Counted from the stretch's first letter, positions 9,537 through 17,057 are shown. The stretch: DNA of 64,000 nt from Colwellia psychrerythraea (GCF_000764185.1 NZ_JQEC01000021.1:62001-126000); one strand, 5' to 3'. Translations and numbers: made by a program. The notes: a model not told the origin generated them from the sequence alone.

Positions 9537-9833
9537 ATGCCCAAGTACAACTATCCAAGACGAACTTGGAAGTATTCATGCGACTTTAAAGTTAACGCTA
9601 TTCAATTAAGTTATGTTGTTGGTGTCACAATCAAATCAGTTGGCGAAAAACTCGACATACACTCGTTTATGCTGTCACGATGGCGAAAAGAATATCGTGA
9701 AGGGAGCATTGTGGCTGGCCAATCAAAAGCCAAAAAAGTACTTACCAAAGAACAACAACAACTAGGACGTGAAAGTAAACAGCTCAAGGAGGAGCTGTAT
9801 ATCCTAAAAAAGTGGCTATTACGATTGGTGTGA
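9537..9833 (+). pseudogene. IS3-family OrfA remnant
   Basis: From ATG 9537 (GAGGTG upstream) the frame reads as an OrfA helix-turn-helix protein: the WKYSCDFKVNAIQLS start, the GVTIKSVGEKLDIHSFMLSRWRKEY helix-turn-helix and the leucine-zipper-like QLKEELYILKK end. A normal OrfA continues after ILKK with an ATAFFA-like tail and leads to OrfB by a programmed frameshift. Here the tail is replaced by WLLRLV and IS1182-like DNA, so orfB is gone. Confidence 0.8.
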
Positions 9834-10315
9834 ACGTCAACCAAGTGCTAGAGCAGTTAGAAAAACAATTGAGTGAACTCAATACCCCAAACGCCTTAAG
9901 AGCGGCTAAGTTTACCGTCGACAGTGGTTTTCAAAGTGAGGTAAATCTTGAGTATATGACCACCACAGGGCTTGATACATATATAGCTGATACGCAATTT
10001 AGAAGTCGAAACCCCTTGTTTAAAGTGAGTGAGTGAGACCTATCATCCAGAAAAAGAAAAGCGCCGATTAAAACGCAGTAAAGGTAAACCAAGGCTATTT
10101 ACTTCAGCGGATTTTCATCTTGATACAAATAAGCAGCAATGCCGATGTCCTGCGGGTATGACATGTGGTGTGGTGGCGAAAAAATTAACAGTACAGGACG
10201 TATTTACACCCGTTTCGTCGGTTATTTGAAGGACTGTAAAAACAACCTACTGTATTGCCTAGTTCATAATATTGAAGAGTTAAGAAATAGCCACATTACC
10301 CCCCATATTCCCTAG
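9806..10315 (+). pseudogene. IS1182-family transposase remnant
   Basis: Three frames together spell the C-terminal part of an IS1182 DDE transposase. 9812-10036 contains VDSGFQSEVNLEYM and DTYIADTQFRSRNP. 10029-10229 contains SADFHLDTNKQQCRCPAGMT. 10196-10315 contains GRIYTRFVGYLKDCKN and then LYCLVHNIEELRN before a TAG. The first break is explained by GTGA occurring three times where two copies keep the frame. A middle segment between YLKDCKN and LYCLVHN is deleted. Confidence 0.8.
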
Positions 10316-10459
10316 AAAATAGCCTCAGAAAAGGAAATAGGCGACAAACCAACCACCATTCAATGCGGAACGAAGTAAAAACCGCAAAAAACGTAAATGT
10401 TTTTGATTGTTAAAAAAAAATAATCCAGTTAGAGTATTTCGATTAAAAATAACATAAAA

Positions 10460-10487
10460 AACGAGTTATTCTACAGCCTCGTTATGG
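10460..10487 (+). repeat. Hairpin repeat and cassette-junction candidate upstream of first VOC gene
   Basis: AACGAG-TTATTCTACAGC-CTCGTT forms a 6-bp stem, ending in GTTATGG, a GTT-type core. The same 26 bases recur with one mismatch at 13373-13398, again just before a VOC-family gene. I read it as the 3' end of an integron recombination site, but the 5' half is not clear. Confidence 0.5.
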
Positions 10488-10505
10488 TGCAAAAGGATGT
10501 CACGC

Positions 10506-10865
10506 ATGAAAAATCCATTAACTTTATTAGTTGTTAATAATCTTAAAGAGTCACTTCAGTTTTATACCAAAACTTTAGGCCTAATTTTAGTTGAAGAGCA
10601 TGCTGATTGCATAAAGCTGAAAGCTGGTGAGCATGAAGTAATAATGTTTCAAGGAACAATGGGAGCAACACACTATGATCACGGATATAATTCAAACTCA
10701 TCATTGGTGCTTACTGTAAGTAATTTAGATGAAAAAATTAACGAGTTAAAATCAAAAGGTGTTGTTTTTATACATAAATCACCAAATGAAAATAGGTGGG
10801 GTCGCTATGCAGCTTTTAAAGACCCATCAGGGATCGTAAATGAACTAATGGAATTTTTCACCTAA
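10506..10865 (+). CDS. VOC (glyoxalase/bleomycin-resistance) family protein, cassette gene 1
   Basis: 119 residues from ATG 10506, which has AAGGA 8 bp upstream; the ATG at 10497 overlaps that site. It has the paired beta-alpha-beta-beta-beta pattern of the VOC fold: LLVVNNLKESLQFYTKTLGL at the start, LVLTVSNLDEKINELKSKGV in the second module, and RYAAFKDPSGIVNELMEFF at the end. The family covers metal-dependent isomerases, dioxygenases and antibiotic-binding proteins; which applies is not visible. It is the first gene of the cassette-like array and reads in the same direction as all others there. Confidence 0.85.
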   Translation: MKNPLTLLVVNNLKESLQFYTKTLGLILVEEHADCIKLKAGEHEVIMFQGTMGATHYDHGYNSNSSLVLTVSNLDEKINELKSKGVVFIHKSPNENRWGRYAAFKDPSGIVNELMEFFT

Positions 10866-10929
10866 CAGCAATTCAAACGGACAATGCTCTCTCATGCTTC
10901 GACAAGAGATAAATTCTTCATTGTTAGTT
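10863..10929 (+). repeat. Degenerate attC-like site
   Basis: CTAAC directly at the gene end, an ATTCAAACGG box, then pairing CAATG...CATTG arms and a GTTAGTT core at 10923. The weak inner pairing makes this a tentative site. If real, the 110 bp after it form a gene-less cassette. Confidence 0.4.
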
Positions 10930-11039
10930 TGCTATCAGTTTTACAGGGAAAGTAGATAACAGATTCTGATAGTGTTGCGATTACAAAATTTAGAGTTTGT
11001 TGGAAAGCTAAAGTGGGGCGGTCAAGTCGCATCAAGTTC

Positions 11040-11154
11040 GCATAACTATAAGAACTTCAAGCGGGACTATTAACAGTTTGCTCAGTTTCGCTACGCTATA
11101 CATTTCAGCAAACTATTATCAGCCCCTTAAATGGGCGTTAAATGGGCGTTAAAT
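11040..11154 (+). repeat. attC-like recombination site (VCR-like) before the GNAT gene
   Basis: GCATAAC starts the site, followed by TTCAAGCGGGACT, an AGTTTGCT arm, a spacer, the exact complement AGCAAACT, CAGCCCCTTAAATGGGC and the core GTTAAAT (11137-11143). The layout and boxes are those of Vibrio-type VCR sites. The last 11 bases (CGTTAAATGGG) are repeated in tandem, giving a second core at 11148. Confidence 0.8.
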
Positions 11155-11578
11155 GGACAAACAGATGAACCTTGAAATTACTGATAGCCCCATCGCTAGT
11201 GATGATGAATTCATTGTAAAAAAATTACGTGATTACAACTCACAATTTATCGAGAATGACGGAAAGCTGTTGTCGGCTTATATTCGGGATACTGATGGTA
11301 ATATTGTTGCTGGCTTAACCGGGAAAACATATTATCACTGGCTTCACATAGATTATTTTTGGGTACTTGAGTCCGATCGAAAAAATCAGCTTGGCTCTAA
11401 ATTAATTTGCGCAGCTGAAGCCGAAGCAATTAAGCGAGGCTGCACTGGCGCAACCCTAGATACCTTTAGTTTCCAAGCGCTTGGATTTTACGAAAAACAT
11501 GGGTATTCTGTTTTTGGTCAACCGCGTGGTAACTTTGGAAAACACCAACGCTATTATCTAGAGAAGCAGATTGGGTGA
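11153..11578 (+). CDS. GNAT-family N-acetyltransferase, cassette gene 2
   Basis: 141 residues, or 137 from the internal ATG at 11165. The GNAT core is visible: IVAGLTGKTYYHWLHIDYFWV (strands 3-4), then the acetyl-CoA loop region SDRKNQLGSKLICAAEAEAIKRGC in place of the usual Q/RxxGxG/A, and the end strand DTFSFQALGFYEKHGY. It probably acetylates an amine in the cytosol; the substrate is unknown. The first ATG overlaps the recombination core, so the gene sits right at the cassette edge, as is common. It is flanked by attC-like sites whose end heptamers, GTTAAAT and ATTTAAC, are exact complements. Confidence 0.85.
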   Translation: MDKQMNLEITDSPIASDDEFIVKKLRDYNSQFIENDGKLLSAYIRDTDGNIVAGLTGKTYYHWLHIDYFWVLESDRKNQLGSKLICAAEAEAIKRGCTGATLDTFSFQALGFYEKHGYSVFGQPRGNFGKHQRYYLEKQIG

Positions 11579-11581
11579 ATC

Positions 11582-11673
11582 ATTTAACAAGACGGTAACA
11601 ATCGCCAGCAAGCTGGCTGGACTGCTAAATGCGTTACTTCGCAACAACGCGGCCTGTTACCTTGGCGTTACGT
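11582..11673 (+). repeat. attC-like recombination site
   Basis: It starts with ATTTAAC (11582-11588) and ends with core GTTACGT (11667-11673). Inner arms GGTAACA and TGTTACC pair, and the centre is GC-rich and self-complementary. The first heptamer is the complement of the GTTAAAT core that opens the GNAT cassette. Confidence 0.75.
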
Positions 11674-11688
11674 ACTTCAAGGGAGCAT

Positions 11689-11949
11689 GTGCAAATATCA
11701 CTCTTAACTTCATTTTCAATCTTTATTTTCCTAACTGTCATACAGTATTTTGTGGGGATATTTATTACGAATACATTTAATTTCGATAAACATAAAATTA
11801 TTACTGGTTTTCAATTTGTAATTACTTTATTTTGTATTTGGGTTTCGGCTTCACCTGCCAAGGAAACAATACAATTTAGTACAGGTATGTTTATCGCTTC
11901 CTATTTGATTTATGTACCATACTCATTTAAAAAGTCAGGCAGTACATAA
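11689..11949 (+). CDS. Small membrane protein, cassette gene 3
   Basis: 86 residues from GTG 11689, preceded by AAGGGAG. A longer frame from 11629 would begin inside the recombination site, which argues against it. Three hydrophobic segments are visible (ISLLTSFSIFIFLTVIQYFVGIF, FQFVITLFCIWVSA, GMFIASYLIYVPY), so it is an integral membrane protein of three spans. I recognise no family. Small membrane proteins are frequent cassette cargo. It is followed within a few bases by the next attC-like site. Confidence 0.65.
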   Translation: MQISLLTSFSIFIFLTVIQYFVGIFITNTFNFDKHKIITGFQFVITLFCIWVSASPAKETIQFSTGMFIASYLIYVPYSFKKSGST

Positions 11950-12041
11950 GCCATTCAAGCAGGACTTTTAACAGTTGGATCGGTTCCGCTTCGCTTCACA
12001 TTTTAGCCAACAATTTTTTGCCCATTATTAGGGCGTTAGCT
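11944..12041 (+). repeat. attC-like recombination site
   Basis: It starts ACATAAG at the stop codon of the membrane-protein gene, then TTCAAGCAGGACT, arm AGTTGG, spacer, arm CCAAC, and GCCCATTATTAGGGC before core GTTAGCT (12035-12041). It closely parallels the site at 11040. Confidence 0.75.
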
Positions 12042-12057
12042 ACTCAGGAGAGTCAGT

Positions 12058-12714
12058 ATCAAATTTTCGCTATTAATAAGTATTCTTTTTTCGTCATTAT
12101 CTTTTGCCGGAGATATTTACGATAAATTCCCTGAACAAATTAATGCGAATGAAAAATATGTATTTTATTCGCATGGCTTTATTGTCGAAGGTACAAATCC
12201 TACTCCAAAAAATGAAAGGTGGGGAGTATATAAATTTCCTGCGATAAAAGAGTCATTGTCAGACAACGAATATAATTTGATCGCATATCACCGCTCAAAA
12301 GGTACAGACCCCTTTAAGCATGCTGAGCTATTAGCCAACAATGTTAGAGAGTTAATAAAGAGTGGAGTAGATGCTAATCATATAACTATTATAGGTTTTT
12401 CTCGTGGAGCTTTTATTACTAGTTTAACCTCTCATTATTTGGAAGAAACGCCTGTTAATACAGTCCTTTTAGCTGGATGTGGGCGTATCGTTTCAAAAAA
12501 ATATTTTGATATTAAAATGAATGGTGATTTTTTGTCTGTTTATGAAACAACTGACGGTGCTAGTACATGTAAAAAACTTCAAGCTAGAAGTATTAACCTA
12601 AAATCATTTGAAGAAATTTCTATTTCCACAGGTAAGGAGCATGGTGCTTTTTATCGACCAATACCTGAATGGGTCATTCCCGTTAAGGATTGGATAAAAG
12701 GTAAGAGTAGCTAA
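12058..12714 (+). CDS. Secreted alpha/beta-hydrolase-like protein with an ATC start, cassette gene 4
   Basis: 218 residues. The frame is open back to a TAG at 12037 with no ATG, GTG or TTG before 12253, yet codons from 12058 spell a clear signal peptide (KFSLLISILFSSLSFAGD). AGGAG lies 7 bp before an ATC at 12058, so I take ATC as the start, probably a mutated ATG. The mature part has YVFYSHGFIVEG (oxyanion region) and the nucleophile elbow GFSRG, with His near the end in KEHGAF, so a serine alpha/beta hydrolase of the periplasm is likely. A shorter start (TTG 12256) would lose the signal and the first strand. Confidence 0.7.
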   Translation: MKFSLLISILFSSLSFAGDIYDKFPEQINANEKYVFYSHGFIVEGTNPTPKNERWGVYKFPAIKESLSDNEYNLIAYHRSKGTDPFKHAELLANNVRELIKSGVDANHITIIGFSRGAFITSLTSHYLEETPVNTVLLAGCGRIVSKKYFDIKMNGDFLSVYETTDGASTCKKLQARSINLKSFEEISISTGKEHGAFYRPIPEWVIPVKDWIKGKSS

Positions 12715-12821
12715 CAAACTGTTAAACAGGATATCGCTATTTTAACCAACTTTTTTAGCGTATTAATGATGCGTTGGTGTCGCTTATCAGCTAGTTGTAC
12801 TAATTTAAGTATGGGTTGAAC
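12709..12821 (+). repeat. attC-like recombination site
   Basis: AGCTAAC overlaps the hydrolase stop codon and is the exact complement of the GTTAGCT core (12035) that opens the same cassette. Inner arms ACCAAC and GTTGGT pair. The site ends with core GTTGAAC (12815-12821). Confidence 0.75.
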
Positions 12822-12822
12822 A

Positions 12823-13161
12823 ATGGAATGTATTCACATGGAAAACTCTAAAAGGCTATCGAAAATATTCAAAATTTTCTTTCCGTCGCTAATTATAATC
12901 AGCATTATTTTCTTTCAATATTATCGCTACAGTATCGATACAATCGAAATATATGTCATTTCAAAAAATTCTGAGTGGGTCGATCTTTGTACTGAAAGCG
13001 GGTGCGTGGAATTTATTGAGTTTACTATCAAGAGCAAAGCTGAATCTTTTACAACGAGTGAAGATCTATTCAACCAATTAGAACCAAAAAATAGTTACTT
13101 AGTTGGCACTAAGGGATGGAATTCGTTCGGAACAAATCGTAAGCTAACCCAAGTGTATTAG
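12823..13161 (+). CDS. Single-span membrane protein of unknown function, cassette gene 5
   Basis: 112 residues from ATG 12823, or 107 from ATG 12838. There is one N-terminal hydrophobic span (IFFPSLIIISIIFFQYY) after a basic stretch, then a ~75-residue domain, presumably periplasmic, with a CTESGC cysteine pair that could form a disulfide. No family is recognised. The start lies one base after the preceding recombination core, as expected of a cassette gene with almost no leader. Confidence 0.65.
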   Translation: MECIHMENSKRLSKIFKIFFPSLIIISIIFFQYYRYSIDTIEIYVISKNSEWVDLCTESGCVEFIEFTIKSKAESFTTSEDLFNQLEPKNSYLVGTKGWNSFGTNRKLTQVY

Positions 13162-13250
13162 CTAATTAATAAGGACAAAAAACAGCTGTCTGTTGTGCGT
13201 GCATCACACATTTAACCAGCTATTGTTTGTCGCTTAACGTGGCGTTGAGG
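13160..13250 (+). repeat. attC-like recombination site
   Basis: It begins AGCTAATTAATAAGGACAAA right at the stop codon, carries CAGCT arms around a TGTGCGTGCATCACA centre, and ends in TGGC plus core GTTGAGG (13244-13250). The opening block recurs after the next gene at 13778. Confidence 0.65.
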
Positions 13251-13372
13251 CTGTAAAATAACTAATTCAGTCAAAACTACTAAAATTTTGTGCTCCGGTA
13301 TCGAACTGTAGACGATTAACTCGATATAGGTAATGCATTTTCCACCCCGGTTTTAGGGGGTAATTGATAACA

Positions 13373-13400
13373 AACGAGTTATTCTACAGGCTCGTTATAC
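13373..13400 (+). repeat. Second copy of the hairpin repeat before a VOC gene
   Basis: AACGAG-TTATTCTACAGG-CTCGTT followed by GTTATAC; 25 of 26 bases match 10460-10485. The ~120 bp between the previous core and this repeat hold no gene I can see. Confidence 0.6.
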
Positions 13401-13419
13401 GCTAAGGAGGCTTCAAGTT

Positions 13420-13779
13420 ATGCCGTCAAATCTCAAATTGAATTATGTTGAATTTCCAGCAATAAATATTTCTGCAACAAAGCAGTTTTTTGAAAATGCG
13501 TTCGATTGGAAATTCGAGGATTTTGGACCTGATTATTCATCTTTTAATGATCAAGGCTTAAGTGGTGGATTCTACAAGTCTGATTTAACCTCTGTTGCAA
13601 GTAAGGGCGGGGCATTACTTGTCTTACTCAGTGAAGACTTAGAAAGTACACAGGCAATTGTTGAGCGTGTTGGAGGAAAAATATCAACACCAATTTTTTC
13701 ATTTCCTGGAGGCCGTCGTTTCCACTTTATTGAGCCTAGCGGTAATGAATTTTCGGTATGGTCGTTAACAGGCACATAA
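13420..13779 (+). CDS. VOC-family protein, cassette gene 6
   Basis: 119 residues from ATG 13420 with AAGGAGG upstream. The start LNYVEFPAINISATKQFFENAFDWKFEDFG and end GRRFHFIEPSGNEFSVWS are characteristic of VOC-superfamily single-domain proteins of the glyoxalase-like type. It differs clearly in sequence from the VOC protein at 10506, so this is not a duplicated gene despite the shared upstream repeat. Function is unknown beyond probable metal-dependent small-molecule binding in the cytosol. Confidence 0.88.
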   Translation: MPSNLKLNYVEFPAINISATKQFFENAFDWKFEDFGPDYSSFNDQGLSGGFYKSDLTSVASKGGALLVLLSEDLESTQAIVERVGGKISTPIFSFPGGRRFHFIEPSGNEFSVWSLTGT

Positions 13780-13865
13780 GCTAATTAATAAAGACAAAAA
13801 AAGTAGGCTATTCGCTTCGGTCAGTTTTAGTCCACTACTTTTAGATTCTTATTGGGGCTTTGGCT
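13778..13865 (+). repeat. Degenerate attC-like site at the array end
   Basis: It opens with AGCTAATTAATAAAGACAAA like the site at 13160 and has pairing arms AAAGTAG and CTACTTTT, but the terminal GTT core is not evident (it reads TTGGGGCTTT). I take it as the decayed last site of the array. The following 145 bp up to the terminator at 14011 hold nothing I recognise. Confidence 0.5.
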
Positions 13866-14010
13866 TTCAATTCACAGGCTAAGTGCTTGTAATTTGTTCA
13901 AAGGCGCTGCCTATTTACTACATGTTAATTAACTCAAATTACAAGGAGGAAGTTTATCTACTGAACGGGTAAGTTATCGCATTAGCGATTAATTTGTTAT
14001 CTAAAATCCT

Positions 14011-14046
14011 AAAAAGGGGAAAATAAAGAGATATTATCCCCTTTTT
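14011..14046. terminator. Terminator, probably bidirectional
   Basis: A 10-bp perfect stem AAAAAGGGGA / TCCCCTTTTT gives T-runs in both directions. It closes the leftward gene at 14100 and could also end transcripts from the array. Confidence 0.75.
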
Positions 14047-14099
14047 AAGTTCGGATGAAAGCATAATAATCCAGTCATTCAATGGTAAGGTATTAACGA

Positions 14100-15056
14100 T
14101 TACTTTATTTTTTGATAACTCTCATAAGTAGCTAGCTGCTCATTGGTTAACAGTTGCTTTAAAGAACGTTGATGATTTTTCAACTGCTCAGAGTTCATCG
14201 CATTTGCTCTTTTTGCGTAAATACTGCCACTTGCTCCTAAAGGAGTATCTTGGCTTTTATTATAGCTTTCTTGGAATAACTGCTGAATTTGTTGCTTTTG
14301 ATAATCGTCTAAAGTGGAAATTGCCATAGTTAATTCAGCTGTTTGATGATTAACTAATCGGTCAGTATTTTTTTGAGTCGTTTCATTTTCAAGCTGTTGA
14401 TAGTTCGCCAGTTGTTCAGTATCAAATAAGTTGTTAAGTTGGTTATTATAAGACTCTTGATTTTCTGTAAGCTGATCATTTGCCAGCTCATTGAGGTAGG
14501 CTAACCTTTCTGGATCATAAACCTTTTTACTTTGTTTATTAAGTTCATCTAAATAAGGCTTCATCGAATCATGATCAGCCGTTGCTTTAGCTTTTAATAA
14601 GTCAGCAAAACCTTCACTTTCAGCAGGTGACAATGCTAAACGTGAGGTTAATTCTTCAACAACAGGTAATACCAACGTTGGTATTATTGTTGATTTAAAG
14701 TATTCGGGGGAATTTAACCATCGTTCTTTTTTGCTTTTTTCTGGTGTAATATGAGCAATAGCAGACTCTTTCATCTCATCAATCAAGGTATCTTGCTCAA
14801 TTATTTGTGTGGTCAGTTGTTTAACTTGTTGCTGCAAAAGAATAAGGTCTCGGCTGTCGAGATCAATTTTACTCGATGAGAACGAATTACCAGCATCATT
14901 AGTCGAATGCTTATTTTGAACCATTAATTGCGGAGTCAATAAATTAATGGTTTGTCTTTGATTGTCTTCATTATTATTAAAGTAAATAGTTGAGCAAACA
15001 ACACCTATAACAAGACCCATAATGGTAGATAGGGCATTTTTTTTAGTGAAAATCAT
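14100..15056 (-). CDS. Membrane-anchored coiled-coil protein of unknown function
   Basis: 318 residues. An N-terminal span (NALSTIMGLVIGVVCSTIYF) anchors a long, Gln/Leu/Glu-rich helical body. Strong heptad character appears at ~70-95 (LILLQQQVKQLTTQIIEQDTLIDEM) and across ~165-310, where Gln-Leu-rich segments such as LFDTEQLANYQQLENE and LKQLLTNEQLATYESY recur. The repeated (D/N)EQLANYxxL element suggests an internal duplication, and the body should be periplasmic. Heptad-rich helical proteins of this kind include adaptor-like and stress-sensing proteins, but I assign no function. Single gene with its own terminator. Confidence 0.75.
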   Translation of the reverse strand: MIFTKKNALSTIMGLVIGVVCSTIYFNNNEDNQRQTINLLTPQLMVQNKHSTNDAGNSFSSSKIDLDSRDLILLQQQVKQLTTQIIEQDTLIDEMKESAIAHITPEKSKKERWLNSPEYFKSTIIPTLVLPVVEELTSRLALSPAESEGFADLLKAKATADHDSMKPYLDELNKQSKKVYDPERLAYLNELANDQLTENQESYNNQLNNLFDTEQLANYQQLENETTQKNTDRLVNHQTAELTMAISTLDDYQKQQIQQLFQESYNKSQDTPLGASGSIYAKRANAMNSEQLKNHQRSLKQLLTNEQLATYESYQKIK

Positions 15057-15230
15057 ACGAAATCTCTGGTTAATCAGTGCAGTACCCAGTTAAAAAATCA
15101 CTTTACCTAGGGTTTATTAAAATATCAGTAGGAATTGAGTTATGTTTATTTTCAACCTATGTGAGGGCGATGCAACAATGGAGTGGTTGAGTTATTGAAA
15201 ATAAATACAATTAGCATTACCTACTTAAAA

Positions 15231-15266
15231 TGAAACCACAGCTGAGTGTTTTCTCTGTGGTTTTAC
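15231..15266. terminator. Hairpin downstream of the secreted-protein gene
   Basis: AAACCACAG pairs with CTGTGGTTT. It lies 70 bp past the stop of the leftward gene at 15337. The T-run is weak in the leftward direction, so a terminator is likely but not certain. Confidence 0.5.
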
Positions 15267-15336
15267 ATCAATTTTTTAATGCTGATAATGTCTGCTGTTA
15301 TCAGCAGAACATTTTAAAATAAAAATTTAATTTAGC

Positions 15337-15843
15337 TTATGGCGGACCACCGGCGTCACAATCTCTTTCAGAAGTGCAAGGCACTCGAACAAGTCTTCTT
15401 TCAGTACCTATGACATCATAACCAATAATTCTTGTTTTTTCTTCAGAAACGACAGATTCAGAATTTAGTGAGATATTACCCGTATAGTATATCCAATCAT
15501 TATGCCAGATACTTATCCGATTACCATTATTGTCATAACCAGATTCATACCAACTAAATAATTCAGACTCATGTAGATAGGTACTGGTAGGGCAGCTTAC
15601 TATTCCATCAAAGGTATGAGCTTTATTATAGTATTTTTGAAAAGTTGGATTTCCAGCAGGGAAACCAGATACAAATAAATAACCATTGTAATAACAGCTA
15701 GTACGGCTTTCAATGTAGTTTTCATAAATAGGGGTTTTTATCTCAACATCCATCCAAACATATTTAAAACCATATTTTGGACCTGCTGATACAGCGAGGG
15801 TTAATAGCAATGTACTCACTACTAAGATTACTTTTTTTATCAT
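15337..15843 (-). CDS. Secreted protein of unknown function
   Basis: 168 residues from the ATG whose complement ends at 15843, chosen because AAGGA lies 8 bp upstream and a clean signal peptide follows (KKVILVVSTLLLTLAVSAG). The mature part is rich in Tyr/Trp/Gly with beta-type pattern and five cysteines (SCYY, VSCPTS, VPCTSERDC), so it is probably a disulfide-stabilised periplasmic or secreted protein. It ends DCDAGGPP. No family is recognised and no operon partner is present. Confidence 0.7.
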   Translation of the reverse strand: MIKKVILVVSTLLLTLAVSAGPKYGFKYVWMDVEIKTPIYENYIESRTSCYYNGYLFVSGFPAGNPTFQKYYNKAHTFDGIVSCPTSTYLHESELFSWYESGYDNNGNRISIWHNDWIYYTGNISLNSESVVSEEKTRIIGYDVIGTERRLVRVPCTSERDCDAGGPP

Positions 15844-16208
15844 TTTCAATTCCTTTTTGAGGGTTATTAATTTACTTGTACCACACAAATCAACAAGTTA
15901 ACTTATTGCGAATCCATGCGCGCAGGGAATATATCATATACAATATATTTAAATCAATAAATTGTAACAACTTAATTTTGTAATGCGCTGAATTAAAAGT
16001 GAAAAGGTAAATTCGGCCTTTAAATAAAAATAGTGGATTTTTTCCAATAACTTTAAAGTCATGTGTGGCTCACTAAATTGAGTTTTATCGCTTTTAAATA
16101 GTTTTAAGGGCGATTAGGATCGATAATTTTATACTTGCGTTGTTAATTATTATACGGTCGTTATGTCTGAGTAGTGGACTTTAATCGTTGTTTTAGTGGT
16201 TTTCTCGC
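15844..16208. other. Gene-free spacer
   Basis: Upstream region of the secreted-protein gene; AT-rich, with no frame I can support on either strand. Confidence 0.5.
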
Positions 16209-16330
16209 GTTAAATGGAGACCAAAATCTAACTAAAGATGTCGGCCCCTTTATTGTTAATATAGCCCAAGCTATGAAGCTCACTGATTAAATTAAACACC
16301 ACCATATTACCCACATCAAGCACGCTCTTA
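16209..16330. mobile_element. Insertion-sequence end fragment
   Basis: Bases 16221-16240 (CCAAAATCTAACTAAAGATG) are identical to 9508-9527 inside the left end of the IS3-type remnant, and the preceding AAATGGAGA resembles AAACGGACA there. The next ~90 bases, read leftward, give an open stretch (MVVFNLISELHSLGYINN) that may be a transposase tail. There is no full element. Confidence 0.5.
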
Positions 16331-16646
16331 ATGATGCCATTTTGTATTTTATATTCTCCACATCTCGTAATTAACTTTTGTATTTTTATATATATTTATA
16401 GTTTCAAGTTAACTTAAAGTGAGTTGCCTTATGGTAAAAAACAAATTCTTTACAATATTTTAACGGTTACTTTACAAAAAAGTATAAGTATTTAGGTCAA
16501 TGACTTAACTTGATTATTTTAATGTTTTCATTTAAAAACCGGCAACGTATCGGTTATATTGTATACAAGTTACCTGTATAAAATATAGACAGACTTGTTT
16601 TTGGTGTCTATGCTTAACGGTCAAAAATACATCGCTAGATAAGTTT
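16331..16646. other. Gene-free AT-rich spacer
   Basis: No supportable gene; very AT-rich, possibly promoter DNA for the doubtful frame that follows. Confidence 0.4.
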
Positions 16647-17057
16647 ATGATAATAACAAACAAAATGGATATTGTTTTACGGTCGTTAGATGTCTACATA
16701 TCTAACTCTATTTGCTTAGGCGATAGAGAAATACATTGTATTTTTGTTTTGTTATTTTTATCTCATCATAATCAAATATATTCTATCGACATACGTAACC
16801 ATAGAGACGGTGTTCTATTCAATACCGATCAAACTGAACAACTATGTTTATCAAGTTCTAATGAACAATTGTGTAAGTCATCAACAGCAATCAATTACAA
16901 CGTTGTTCATATTATTTTTCCTGCTAATTCATCATTACCCGTTCTGAAAACTCTTAGTAATTTTTTACTCCCACGCCATGAAAAGTTGTATCTGAAATTA
17001 CGAGTATCAAGTTTGTATTTGAAAATTGAAGCAGTAGCCAAGTCTGTGCTCATTTAA
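16647..17057 (+). CDS. Doubtful 136-residue open frame
   Basis: This frame is open for 136 codons in a region without a better gene. It has no ribosome binding site, and its amino-acid mix (many Ser, Leu, Asn, His) is not clearly protein-like. One stretch (CIFVLLFLSHHNQIYS) faintly recalls the helix-strand part of winged-helix regulators but not enough to name it. It could be a decayed gene or chance. No conserved motif and no operon partner. Confidence 0.3.
   Translation: MIITNKMDIVLRSLDVYISNSICLGDREIHCIFVLLFLSHHNQIYSIDIRNHRDGVLFNTDQTEQLCLSSSNEQLCKSSTAINYNVVHIIFPANSSLPVLKTLSNFLLPRHEKLYLKLRVSSLYLKIEAVAKSVLI

Larger units (their letters stand above)
9483..10315 (+). mobile_element. Chimeric insertion-sequence remnant (IS3-type left end joined to IS1182-type right part)
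   Basis: The left part starts with a typical IS3-family end (TGATCTTCCCCCTA... ACGGACACC) and an orfA. At about 9810 the sequence switches to the C-terminal half of an IS1182-type transposase. The IS1182 part is broken by a 4-bp tandem duplication, a second frame change and an internal deletion. No complete transposase is encoded and I see no matching right inverted repeat, so the element is dead. Confidence 0.8.

Noticed and set aside
11571..11780. Frame overlapping the GNAT end and attC site
   Set aside because: It spans the recombination site and competes with the membrane-protein frame, which has a better start and hydrophobic pattern.
10460..13870. Ordinary operon of six genes
   Set aside because: The genes are unrelated and each is followed by a long imperfect palindrome with a GTT core, not by coupled starts.
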